DNA of 64,000 nucleotides. It comes from Istiophorus platypterus (lineage: Eukaryota > Chordata > Actinopteri > Istiophoriformes > Istiophoridae). The notes beneath the pieces were generated by a model that was not told the DNA's origin, searched no databases, and saw only the letters and a program-made list of their open reading frames with translations. Made by a program: the position numbers and the translations under genes. Shown in pieces: positions 49,001 to 59,500 of this stretch; the first letter of the stretch is position 1, and the number at the start of each line of letters is the position of its first letter. The stretch covers positions 14,139,714 to 14,203,713 of the forward strand of contig CM029111.1 in assembly GCA_016859345.1 (NCBI GenBank). The letters are read 5' to 3'.

Positions 49001-49504
49001 AGACAATGTGGGGTTGCATTCAGGCAGTTCCAGACCAAAAATGGTGTGTTATTACAGAAGATTTCTGAACAATCTAATACATCAGCTCAAGAGCAGGATG
49101 AAATCCATCACAGAATAGAAAGAGTTTTCTCTGCTGAGAACAGACCAGACCATCATTACATTTTCTCTGAGATCTGTCAAAAGGTGTTCTCTGAAATGAT
49201 GAATAAATCACTACTTGGAGTAGTGAATGTGGCAGGCTGAGGAAAGGCTAGCAAACCAAAAAGATAAATTTAACAGGAGAAATTCATAATATATACAGCA
49301 TAACCCTATAGGTGTAGTGAAATATACTTTATTTATATCAAGGACAACGGTCTGCAGCCACGGAAACGTGACAACCAAACCTTTGTGTCTCTTCCTTCTC
49401 ATCTTTCTCCCCCAGCTAATCCCTTTGCAGATGACCCCAGTCAGTTACCACCAAGGGATGGAGGCGAGCAGCAGCAGCAGGGGGCAAGGGGTCAGTTTCA
49501 GTAA
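46016..49504 (+). CDS. timm17b: Mitochondrial import inner membrane translocase subunit Tim17B
   Basis: Tim17 is a core subunit of the TIM23 complex, which moves presequence proteins across the inner mitochondrial membrane. Six exons: 46016-46041, 47651-47750, 47833-47896, 48422-48550, 48661-48771 and 49416-49504. They total 519 bases, or 172 residues, the same length as human TIMM17B as I recall it. It starts [20 protein letters not shown]. Conserved hydrophobic segments: FTMGAIGGGVFQAIKGFRNAP, SFAVWGGLFSTIDC, SGALTGAVLAAR, MMGGILLALIEGFGILLTRY. The Cys of the CPWRI segment and STIDC are those of the conserved disulphide pair. The tail is NPFADDPSQLPPRD followed by a short poly-Gln stretch. 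The B rather than A paralogue is chosen from the pqbp1 neighbourhood and the DPSQLPP tail. A poly(A) signal is at 50559-50564, giving a 3' untranslated region of about 1 kb. Confidence 0.94.
47960..48261. mobile_element. Tc1/mariner-like MITE in timm17b intron 3
   Basis: The left end reads TATAGAGTGGCTTCGGAAGG and continues TATTCAGACACCTT and then TTGTGTTGTAGATTTA. The right end is its reverse complement with changes: TAAATCTACAACACAAT, GAGGTCTCAGAACTT and GAAGCCACTGTATA. The outer TA fits a TA target-site duplication. The element is about 300 bases with no transposase, and its inside is also self-complementary (CATGTTTTTAGAAA against TTTTTAAAAACATG). The two overlapping open frames on opposite strands arise from this palindrome. 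Confidence 0.85.
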
Positions 49505-50558
49505 AGAGCAGCCAGGACTGGGACCAGCTGTGACACACTGAGTCGGACCAGAGGTTAGGGAGGACACCAGGATACCACAGCAGGTGTCAGGGTGGCTGGG
49601 AGGTGGGGATACCGGTCCCTGCACTGGTGTCCAGTAGTTGCATCATATGCTTATACCTCAGGGGCAAATTACTGTGAATTTGAGTTATTAATGAGTGAAT
49701 GTACGTGAACAGGGATCCTTCTGATGAACCTCATGTTTGCACCTCCAGCATCTCATGCAACATTTTCCATATCAGTGGTTATTTTTATTTTGCTGTGACC
49801 CTTTTTTTGGTTAAATATGCAATTCTGAAATTTACAATTGAAATCAATTAGACTATTCAACAGCATTTTCAGCATTTAATAATTAAGCAACCAAAGACTT
49901 TATGATTTTGATACATAGATTTAGTAAACATTAAAGCCATTGTTTAAATGGCTGAAAGACACAAAAGCAGTTGTGTGTGAATAGTAAAAAAAAAAAGGAA
50001 GATACTTCAGAGGCAGTACAGCATCCCGTTTGTTCAGTTAGGGTTTTACCATGGTAGAGTGTTATTCTGCGAATCTGTTTTTAAGTTGTGATTACATTTC
50101 GGCTGAGAAAATCAATGCAGTGTTTTTAAATTGATGGTTCTATGCTCAACAAAGCCTCATTCCTTTCTTTGTTAGCAGTTTCTCCTGCCCTGGCAGCTTC
50201 TTTAACTTTGAATCTTTCATTCGAACAGTTATGATCTTACATACTCGAATGAATTAGCTCAAGTTATCGTCTGCAATGCTGAAAAATGAGGATGAGTTCC
50301 TAGAAATTATAGCTCAAATTGCTTATACTTAGACAGCGTGATAGTTACGCACAATTATTATGTTATCACGCACCCCTTGTCACTTTGATTGCTGTATTAT
50401 CCATCAAGCAACCAAGCACTTTTTAACCTCTGTCTCTCTGTCCTCTTAGAAGGGAGCACAACAGAGAGACGGGGCAGCACAATCCAGTGTTTTGCTGTCA
50501 AACTATGTATAGAGAGAGTGTATTTTAATGTATTTATAGTGCAGAAGTTGAGAAAATC

Positions 50559-50564
50559 AATAAA
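50559..50564 (+). terminator. timm17b: timm17b poly(A) signal
   Basis: AATAAA followed by a T-rich stretch within 50 bases (TTTTTGGATTTTTTAGG). It is the first good signal after the stop codon that has a downstream U-rich element. Confidence 0.65.
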
Positions 50565-50699
50565 GGCATCGAATGCTCTTCAAGACTTTCATTTTTGGAT
50601 TTTTTAGGATTTTTTAATTTTTTAAATTTCTCATCTCAAAGCCCTAGTTTCCGAAACTTTAAAATTATGCTGTGATATAGGTTAAAACAAACAAACAGA

Positions 50700-51464
50700 A
50701 GAAACTGCTGATGTTATAACCATGCCATGCACCCGGGGCTCGGGCGCCGTCTGGCCATTTGCTGTGGAAGGGCGCCCCCTTGCCGCCTCCCCCATTGTCC
50801 CGCACCCCGCTGCCTCTGTCCGAGGTCCTGAAATAATATGTCCCCTCGGCCCCTCCGCAGCGAACCGTCCCCGTCTTTCCCAGTTCTCACACCGACGCCT
50901 CAAATTCCCCTCCCTTATACTCCAACTCTAACTCTGCAACAAAATCCCAGGGGGCCGGAGAGCTTCTTCTGGATCTATCTCCACCTTCCCCCTCGAAAGA
51001 TTTTCCACTGTCATCCCTTCTAAACGGCTCAGCTCGTTTAATCCTGACGGCTGCCCACAGAGTGAACGGGGACGCGTTTGGGGTTTTTGTTTTTTTTTTC
51101 CTTTTTATAAAAAAGTATTCCTCACCGTCATGTCCCCACATAGATAAAAAGGGCGACTGATTTTTTTTTCCTTCCATTCACACGCAGTAAGAAATTACCA
51201 GGAAAGCGGCTTTAATAATTGGATTTCTAGGCTACTAGCGCAGGGGAGGGGAGGGGGGGCAGGATGGCCCTGTAGCCTCTCAGCTGCAACCGGTGCGCCG
51301 CATGTGGACGTGAAATGACAGGCTGCGGACGGTCCCTCAAACTCCGGGAAAGTTCTCTCTCTCGGGGGCCTAATTCATATCTGTGACCCGCCGCGCACCG
51401 CAGATCCCGGTGGCGATTGGATGGTGGGATTTCTGGGGTGATTTCGTGGTGTTAAACTGCGGAC
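50700..51464 (+). promoter_or_regulatory. cacna1f: cacna1f upstream region, CpG-rich, with CRX/OTX-type site
   Basis: GC and CpG content rises at about 50730-50920 and again at 51240-51480. TAATCC, the core bound by photoreceptor OTX/CRX homeodomain factors, is at 51039-51044. The ATG at 51465 has GGAC before it, an acceptable context. The open frames here have no recognisable domain. The transcription start is not determined. Confidence 0.45.
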
Positions 51465-52624
51465 ATGGAGGCGCCAAAGAAAGGTAGGTACACCTTGCTG
51501 TGTCTCTGAAGTTTTGGGCTGCACGAATTGCATTGGCAGAATATGCAATATGCAAAATAAGTGTTATACGGTTGCACTAATGTTACCCCAGAGAAAATGG
51601 AAAATGGCTCATTAACTCGTGAATCTATAAGCTTAAAAGAAATCATTGAAAATTGCAAGTAGTGATTGATTAACCATTTTGTTTCTGGAACACTGGATAA
51701 ATATATTCGGTGTGGGTCACAAGGATGGTTAAACATAGTTAACCCTGATAGGTAAGCATGTTTTCTTCAGTTAAAACAAGCATATAATTCTGAGCCAATG
51801 CACAAATGGCGTCACATTCAACATTTTTATAACAGGACAGTCAGTTTAAACTCTTAACTGCTCACATTTGTGGCTGTTCCTTTGTAGTTTTTTGTGGGGT
51901 TTGTGTTTTGTTTTAACATGGGTGAGATAATAAATGTACCCACAGGCTTATTCTCTCTGCAGGGTGTTGTCAACAGGTGTTCATGGGCCTTACTTGGGGA
52001 TATTGCTGGGCTAAGTGCCACAGCGCTCCCAATAAAGAAGTAGGTCACATCTGGTCTTACAATATGAGGCCCTGGGGAAAGAATACCTGTCTGCTACTGC
52101 AGCCACTTGTCAAATCCCCCCCCCCACATTGTGTGGGATGATAAATATGTGTGCTGATATTAGCAGTGAAGTAATTACATTGGGGGGGGGGGGGGTTACG
52201 CCAACCAGAACTGGGCACGGTGTTTCCCTTGTTTGGTTTGTTTAAACTGTGATACAGAACACTAAATGTGTCTACAAATATGACAGACCCACCTTCCACT
52301 TCTCTTTTAACACACATCCATCTATGTGTATTACCCAAGATATATCTCATATACAGTCACACCTCAGAGGTCATGTAATACCCATATTTCAGATTCCATT
52401 AACACCACTACTGTAATTTTTTTTTTCTTGACAGATGCCCCTCCGGTGGGCGATGCGGGCAAAACGGACACCATTGGGTCGACCGGCTCGGCCAGGAAAA
52501 GAGGAGGGGGGGCCAAGAAGGCAATGCAGGCGAACAAATCTGCCCTCAGGGCCCCCCGAGCCCTCTGCTGCCTCACCCTCAGCAACCCCATCCGCATGGC
52601 AGCACTGGCCCTGGTGGAGTGGAA
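51465..52624 (+). CDS. cacna1f: cacna1f exons 1-2, cytoplasmic N-terminus
   Basis: Exon 1 has only 19 coding bases (MEAPKK plus one base). Exon 2 adds a Gly/Lys-rich stretch (ARKRGGGAKKAM) and the conserved ALCCLTLSNPIR before LVEWK. The N-terminus is short, about 69 residues before IS1. It ends at the unusual donor ATATCCTT at 52625. Confidence 0.88.
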
Positions 52625-55600
52625 ATATCCTTTTTTTTCCCGAGCTGGATGTGGGTTGCTTGCATTGGCACGAATACTGTGGTGGTTGGAGTATGTTGAT
52701 AGAAACAGTCCTGCTTTTGATGCAAATGTGTCATGTGTTAACAAGGGATGTGGGGTGGCTTAAGTTTTATTATGCTGTCGAGTGCATTTTCCCTACGAAA
52801 GCCACCTTCACAAGGCCTTTTGTACCCTTAACCACAATCCTCAGGCCCTTTGATATTTTCATTCTACTTGCCATTTTTGCCAACTGTGTGGCCATGGGTG
52901 TCACCAAGCCATATCCAGATGATGACTCTAATGCCACCAATCACAAACTGGTGAGTTTCGAGTTCAAGAGATACAGTATTTGATGGTGTAACTTTTTTAT
53001 TTTAACTTACTTTTCGGTTTACATTACGTGTTGCATATAATATAAATGTACACAACAGAATATAACATAAGCAACGATCCTTACAGTCACAGCATCCATC
53101 AGATAAAGTTCAAAAACCTGGGGGAATATGAATTGTTCCTACTTAGAAAGTAAAGAAAAGAAACTGAAAAAAAGAAATTATTGCATATGTTTAATATCTT
53201 CATCCAAACTTTCATTTATTTCTTAATTTGTATCATTGATGCATTTATAAATGCACCCATACATATGTAGCTGTAGTGATATACGGATAAATAGATTCCT
53301 AAATCAATCAGTGAGAGGGTGTGAGGGGAAAAAAAATGTGATTGACAGGTAATCTTAGAGGGGCCAACGCTGATCTTCAAAAGAGATGCTGGCACATTTT
53401 TCATTGAAGCAGCAAAATGTTTATGATAATGAAACCACAAGTAGATCCTTTTATATTTTTGTATGTCACTGCATCCCAGGTCCTCTGAGTCATCTGAGGC
53501 TAAGAACTCACAATGGAAGTATAGGAAAAAGCAGTTTTTAATGTTTAATGAAGGGTTGTTCATGAAGAGGACAGCAGTCAGTGGGTATATTGCTGACGGA
53601 GGTGCTTTATCAGATGGTAATGGTATTAGAGGGGGAAAAGTTGTGCGGTGACCTTAGCTAGGTGACCCTGTCAGGGATCATGACTCGCTTAAACGCCAAC
53701 CATCTGCCTCATCTCGCTCCCCCCTCTCCCTGTCTCTCTCTCTCTCTCTTTTTCTGTTTCCGATCCCTTTTTTTCCACCCGTAAATTTCAAATTTACATG
53801 ATAATCACAACGAAAATGAGTCTGTTTTTCTTCCTCAGGAGCAGCTTTATATATTCATAAAAAGTCAGACTGTTGATAATGTTATTGCATCGCTTGAAAC
53901 CATCCTTACATAGTTTGGAGAGCGTAAAACTGATGAAATATTTGATTGATTTGGGGTGATTTTAGTTAAAAGAGTAGCAGGGATGCACACAGACACACAT
54001 AAACACACACACACACAGACTTGCAACAGGATAGATGTTTGTACATCCTTTTATTGGATTTCACAGAGGAGCTAAGCTGACATCTTAAGAGTCTCTTCCA
54101 CACAGGGGCCTAATATCAGCTAATTTCATCAATGTTCGGATCCAGTTCTGGTGAATATTGGGGTTTTTTTTGATGAATAAGGGAGTTTTACATCAAACCA
54201 CATCATGCACGGATTGTTTTGGCAGCCTTAGGTGGCCATTAGCCTTTGCCATGGCAGTGATCTGAAGCATTAAGCTGAAGGTTACAGAAACAGGATTCAG
54301 GTGCAGGCTTAAGCATGTGATAGGCACTGGGTTAAGAGGTTAGAAAGCCACTGCAATCATCCCTTAATGAAAACACAATTGGTTCAAGGACAGAAGAATA
54401 AAGAAAGAGTTAATGTCACTTAGTGATATACGCTGTGAGGAGAAATCAACGGCTTCTAAATGTCTTTGTTTTACTATGACAGAACTTATTTTCTTCAGCG
54501 CTCCTCCATATTTATTCCTTTCAAACTCTCACTAACATTTTTTAAAAAGTAAATTCCAGTTTTGCAGAACCGTTCCTACATCTCTTTTTCTCCTTTCCCT
54601 TTTTCTTTTTCTTCTCAGGAACAAGTCGAGTACGTCTTCCTCGTCATCTTCACCATCGAGACCTTCACTAAGATCCTTGCCTACGGCCTGGTCATGCACC
54701 CCAGCGCCTACATACGCAGCGGCTGGAACTTGCTCGATTTCATCATCGTCATTGTCGGGTACGTCGGTGCTTCGCCTGGCCACGACTTCCATCCACAAAT
54801 GTTAACAAAAAGTGAAGTGCACCGTCCATTTCCCCCCCCTGTGTCCGCGCAGGTTGTTCAGCGTAATAGCGGAGGCCATGACGGATCACAAGCCCGGAGA
54901 GGCCCACCACGCTGCGGGGAAACCCGGAGGCCTGGATGTCAAAGCGCTGCGGGCCTTCAGGGTGTTGCGACCGCTGCGGCTCGTGTCTGGCGTGCCAAGT
55001 GCGTCATCCGTAGTTTGTTGGGGGTTTTTACGCTTCGTGCCACTGTAAACAAACAAAACAAAAAAGACCAAATAAACCAAAACGCGTGTGTTTGTCTCAT
55101 CAGGCTTACAAATCGTGTTGAACTCCATCATGAAGGCCATGGTCCCCCTCCTCCACATCGGCATGCTGGTCATGTTCGTCATCATCATCTACGCCATCAT
55201 CGGCTTGGAGCTCTTCATCGGCAGGATGCACAAGACCTGCTACTTCCTCAGCACAGGTCCCTGCTCCCTAAACTTAAATAAAACAAAACAAACAAACAAA
55301 ACAGTATGCACTGTCCATATTCCACGCATGTGTAAACTCACTGCCTGTTTTTGTTTTTATTGTTTGTTTTTTCTCCGCTCCAGGTGTCATGGTGGAGGAC
55401 GACCCGACCCCTTGCGCTTACGCCGGCAACGGGCGCTTCTGCGTCGGCAACGGGAGCGAGTGCAGGGGCAAGTGGGAGGGCCCCAACGGCGGGATCACCA
55501 ACTTCGACAACATTTTCTTCGCCATGCTGACCGTCTTCCAGTGCATCACTATGGAGGGCTGGACAGATGTGCTCTACTGGGTGAGGAGACCTGTCTCCAG

Positions 55601-56494
55601 AGCCCCCCCCCCCCACGAAGTTTTTGTAACTCCACATTGAAATTCCTTAACCAACACCCCCCTCTCTCTCTCTCTCTCCCTGCACAGATGAACGATGCGA
55701 TCGGCTACGAGATTCCCTGGGTTTACTTTGTGTCTCTCGTCATCTTTGGATCATTTTTCATCATCAATCTTGTATTGGGTGTGTTGAGCGGGTGGGTAGT
55801 CACTGCGCCGCAGGCCTCTCTTGTTTGTTATGTTACGAGAAAGAAACTGCATCCCTTACATTTCTCTTCCAAATTTCCTAAACTACTGTGTGTGCGTGCG
55901 TGTGCGTGGTTGCGCGCAGAGAGTTCTCCAAGGAAAGAGAGAAGGCTGTGGCGCGCGGCGAGCTGCAGAAGGCACAGGAGAGCAAGCAGATGCAGGAGGA
56001 CATGATCGGCTACATGGACTGGCTCATAGAGGCAGAGGACGTGGATGAAGAGGGAAACAAACGTGGGTCTGACGCGCACTGACGCCGACGCGCCTCACGC
56101 ACGTTAAAACAAAAACAACAAACAACAAACAAAACAATAATAAATTCCAAGCATCGTCTCCGCGTGGCCTCACGTTTTCACGCGGTTCCGGCTGTGCTCG
56201 TCTCCACAGGTGCCGCGATCGCCAAGAAGAAGATGATGAAGAAGTTCGGCTGGTACAAACACAGTGAGGACGGCGGAGGTATGTCGGCCGCCACCCGCGC
56301 GTTCTCGCGTTTAACGGTGTCTCGGTCGTGTCTGACCGCCGCCACTTGTCTCTGTGCTCCACAGAGTCGGACTCGGACGACGACATCGCCTACCTGGACG
56401 ACGACAACGGCTGCTGTGCGTCTCTCATGTGAGGGCAACGGAGAGACACCGCATTGTTTCAGCTCTTTATTGGCCGCAGGAGGAGTCATATAAG

Positions 56495-56553
<59 letters not shown>

Positions 56554-59500
56554 ACCCCCCCCCTCGTGTTTTCTCAGGGCAAAGATGATGGCCAACAGCT
56601 TCTGGTAAGATGTTTGACATTGCACACTGCAGTAGACAGATAACAGTAGTCTGCCCCTCCAATAATAAATACATAACAGCCTTTGCATCATTTATGACTT
56701 CTGAATGAGTCAATCTTAACTTTTGTCAAGTTCAGTTGTAGGAGGCAGGATTCTGATTGTGCGGTGCAACGTAGGGTAAGAACGGTACATTGGAAGTTGT
56801 AAAATCTGACACGGTTTGAATTCTTTTTATCCAGAATTTCAGTGTATGAGCATAAAACATATGAATGTAATTACCAGTGAATTGGGTTTTTTGTACAACA
56901 TTGTATACAAAGAGGACTAAAAGTCATTTAGAAGTGACAAGATTTTCAAGGTGACAAATATTAACTGTGGGAGATATTTTTTTTCTAATGCATTAGCTGA
57001 TTGCTGTGATTAGAAGAATACAGCGAAACATTCCTCCAGACTCCTTCCTGGTTTATTGTTTTACCATCAACATCCAGGTCTAAATCCCAAACGTCAACGA
57101 TAAACTCACGAGGCATTAAGTGTTTTATGAGACATAAAAAATCCTAAGACCTGACAAATATCTGTCAGGAACTCAGTCACTTGGTGTCTTTGAAGGGAGT
57201 TAATAAAGTTAATTTAAACGACCGCGTCGGCTCTGTCTTCAGTGACCAGCTGTGCCAGCTGAATCACACCCTACGGAAGAACTGCCGTGTGGCTGTGAAG
57301 ACCACCAACTTCTACTGGCTGGTGCTCCTGCTGGTGTTTCTCAACACCGTGGCCAGTGCCTCCGAGCACTACGGGCAGCCGAAGTGGCTCACGGAAATGC
57401 AAGGTGAGAGCTGAGCTGAGCCCAGACCCTCTGTACACTTTGAATTAGAAGAAGTGAGGGGAGCGGGAGCCCCAAAATACTTATCCTCCCTTTTTTTGCC
57501 CCCCCTGCAGAGCGAGCCAACAAGATCCTGCTGCTGCTGTTCACCCTGGAGATGCTGATGAAGATGTACGCCTTCGGCCTGCAGATCTATTTCATGGCGC
57601 TGTTCAACCGCTTCGACTGCTTCGTGGTGTGCGGCGGCATCCTGGAGACGCTGCTCGTAGAGATGGATGTCATCCCGCCCATCGGCATCTCCGTGCTGCG
57701 CTGCATCCGACTGCTCAGGATATTTAAGATGACCCGGTAATATAAACGGAGCTTTTATAGGCGTTTGGTCCATGTAATGTGTATTTCCTCGAAGCGTACC
57801 TATGCTCTCTTGTTGTTTCCAGGCACTGGGCTGCCCTGTCCGACCTGGTCAACTCGCTGCTCAACTCCATGAAAGCTATCTGCTCCCTTCTGCTCCTGCT
57901 CTTCCTTTTCCTCATCATCTTCGCCTTGCTGGGCATGCAGTTGTTCGGAGGCAAATTCAACTTTGACGAGACGCAGATGAAGAGAAGCACCTTTGACTCC
58001 TTCCCTCAGGCTCTGCTCACATGTTTCCAGGTCATTTACATCTCCACAAAATCTCACATCCTTGCGTTGATTTATCAGCTTTTTTGTGTATCGAGGTATA
58101 AATTACAAGTCTCTAACCCTGTCTCTTTTCCTTGTGTCTCTCTTTCCTCTCTGGGGGTCTGTCTTTGCAGATACTCACCGGAGAGGACTGGAACGCCGTG
58201 ATGTACGACGGCATTATGGCCTACGGAGGGCCCGTCTTCCCCAACATGGTGGTGTGCATTTACTTCGTCATCCTCTTTGTCTGTGGTAACTGTATCCTTT
58301 TCCAAGAGGTGGTCAACAGATCAACAATGTCTGTAAGATGTATACCTGATCCAACTGCCACCTGAGTTTTGCCTTTAGACATCCAATGGGATAGACGTGA
58401 CTCCTCAATTTTGTGCTCAGACATCCTGCTCAACGTCTTCTTGGCTATCGCTGTGGACAACTTGGCAGGAGGTGGCGGGAAGAAAAACATCGAGTAAGTC
58501 TGACATAAGAAAAGCTGATAATGAGCAGTAGCATCGGACACATTTATCATAGATGTCTCCTTTTATTTCTCGCTGCATTTATGCACATCTGTATATGAAG
58601 AAGATCCATTTTTAAAAAATAGAATGTTATTTTCTGATATTTCCACTTCGGTTTAACAATAGTCTCCTGGTGTTTGTCCCTTCAGAGAGAAAAAGGAAGA
58701 GGAGGAAGAGTGGGATGAGGACGAAGAGAAAGAAGACGAAGACGCAGGGGTAGATAATGTTTTAATGCTTTTCCACACCTTTTGTAGAGAGTGTCAGGCC
58801 AAAGTAACAGCGGCTGACATTGTGCTCTGTCTGTAGAATGAAGAGGACGACTGGCAGGAAAACGAGGAGCTGAGGGCCATCGAGGGACTCGAGGGTGAGT
58901 TGGACGGACGCCACGCCCTGCGGGGGAGACGCTGTACGTGCAGATTGAGATGTACGATGTCTCTTATATCTTTTTCTTGTGTGTTCTTTTATTTTATCGC
59001 AGGAGTCGCTCCATTAAAGCCGGAGTTCTCAGGGCCTAAGGAGAAGATCGTACCAATCCCCGATGGAAGCTCCTTCTTTATTCTTGGAAAGAAGAACTGG
59101 TAATCTGAGAACATAGATCTGCCCAATAAACCCAGTTCTCCTAATATTCTGTCCTATTACTCTTGTGTGATTATCTTTTATCACCGAGACATTGCTAAAA
59201 CTCTCCCCTTTTCTCATTTGCTGCTTCTGAATTCCTCCCGATTCTCCCAGTTTGCGAGTCGCCTGCCACAACCTCATCCATCACCCCTACTTCACCAACT
59301 TCATCCTCATCTTCATCATCCTCAGCAGTATTTCCCTGGCGGCTGAGGATCCGATCAAATCCCACTCATTCAGGAACATAGTAAGACCAACCACACCAGA
59401 GCTTCACCTGCATCTCTCTCTTCATCTTCACCATCTTCATTTCTTCCTGCCAGTGGACTGTCCTATCCCCTTCATGCCCCACCTGCTCATAATTACCTGC

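Noticed and set aside
48965..49240. 91-codon frame in timm17b intron 5
   Set aside because: Looks protein-like in composition but has no recognised domain, splice signal or start context. It is inside an intron whose flanking exons join in phase.
52435..52983. 182-codon plus-strand frame across cacna1f exons 2-3
   Set aside because: It is out of frame with the channel and reads through the U12-type intron. The channel frame with the AT-AG junction explains both ends.
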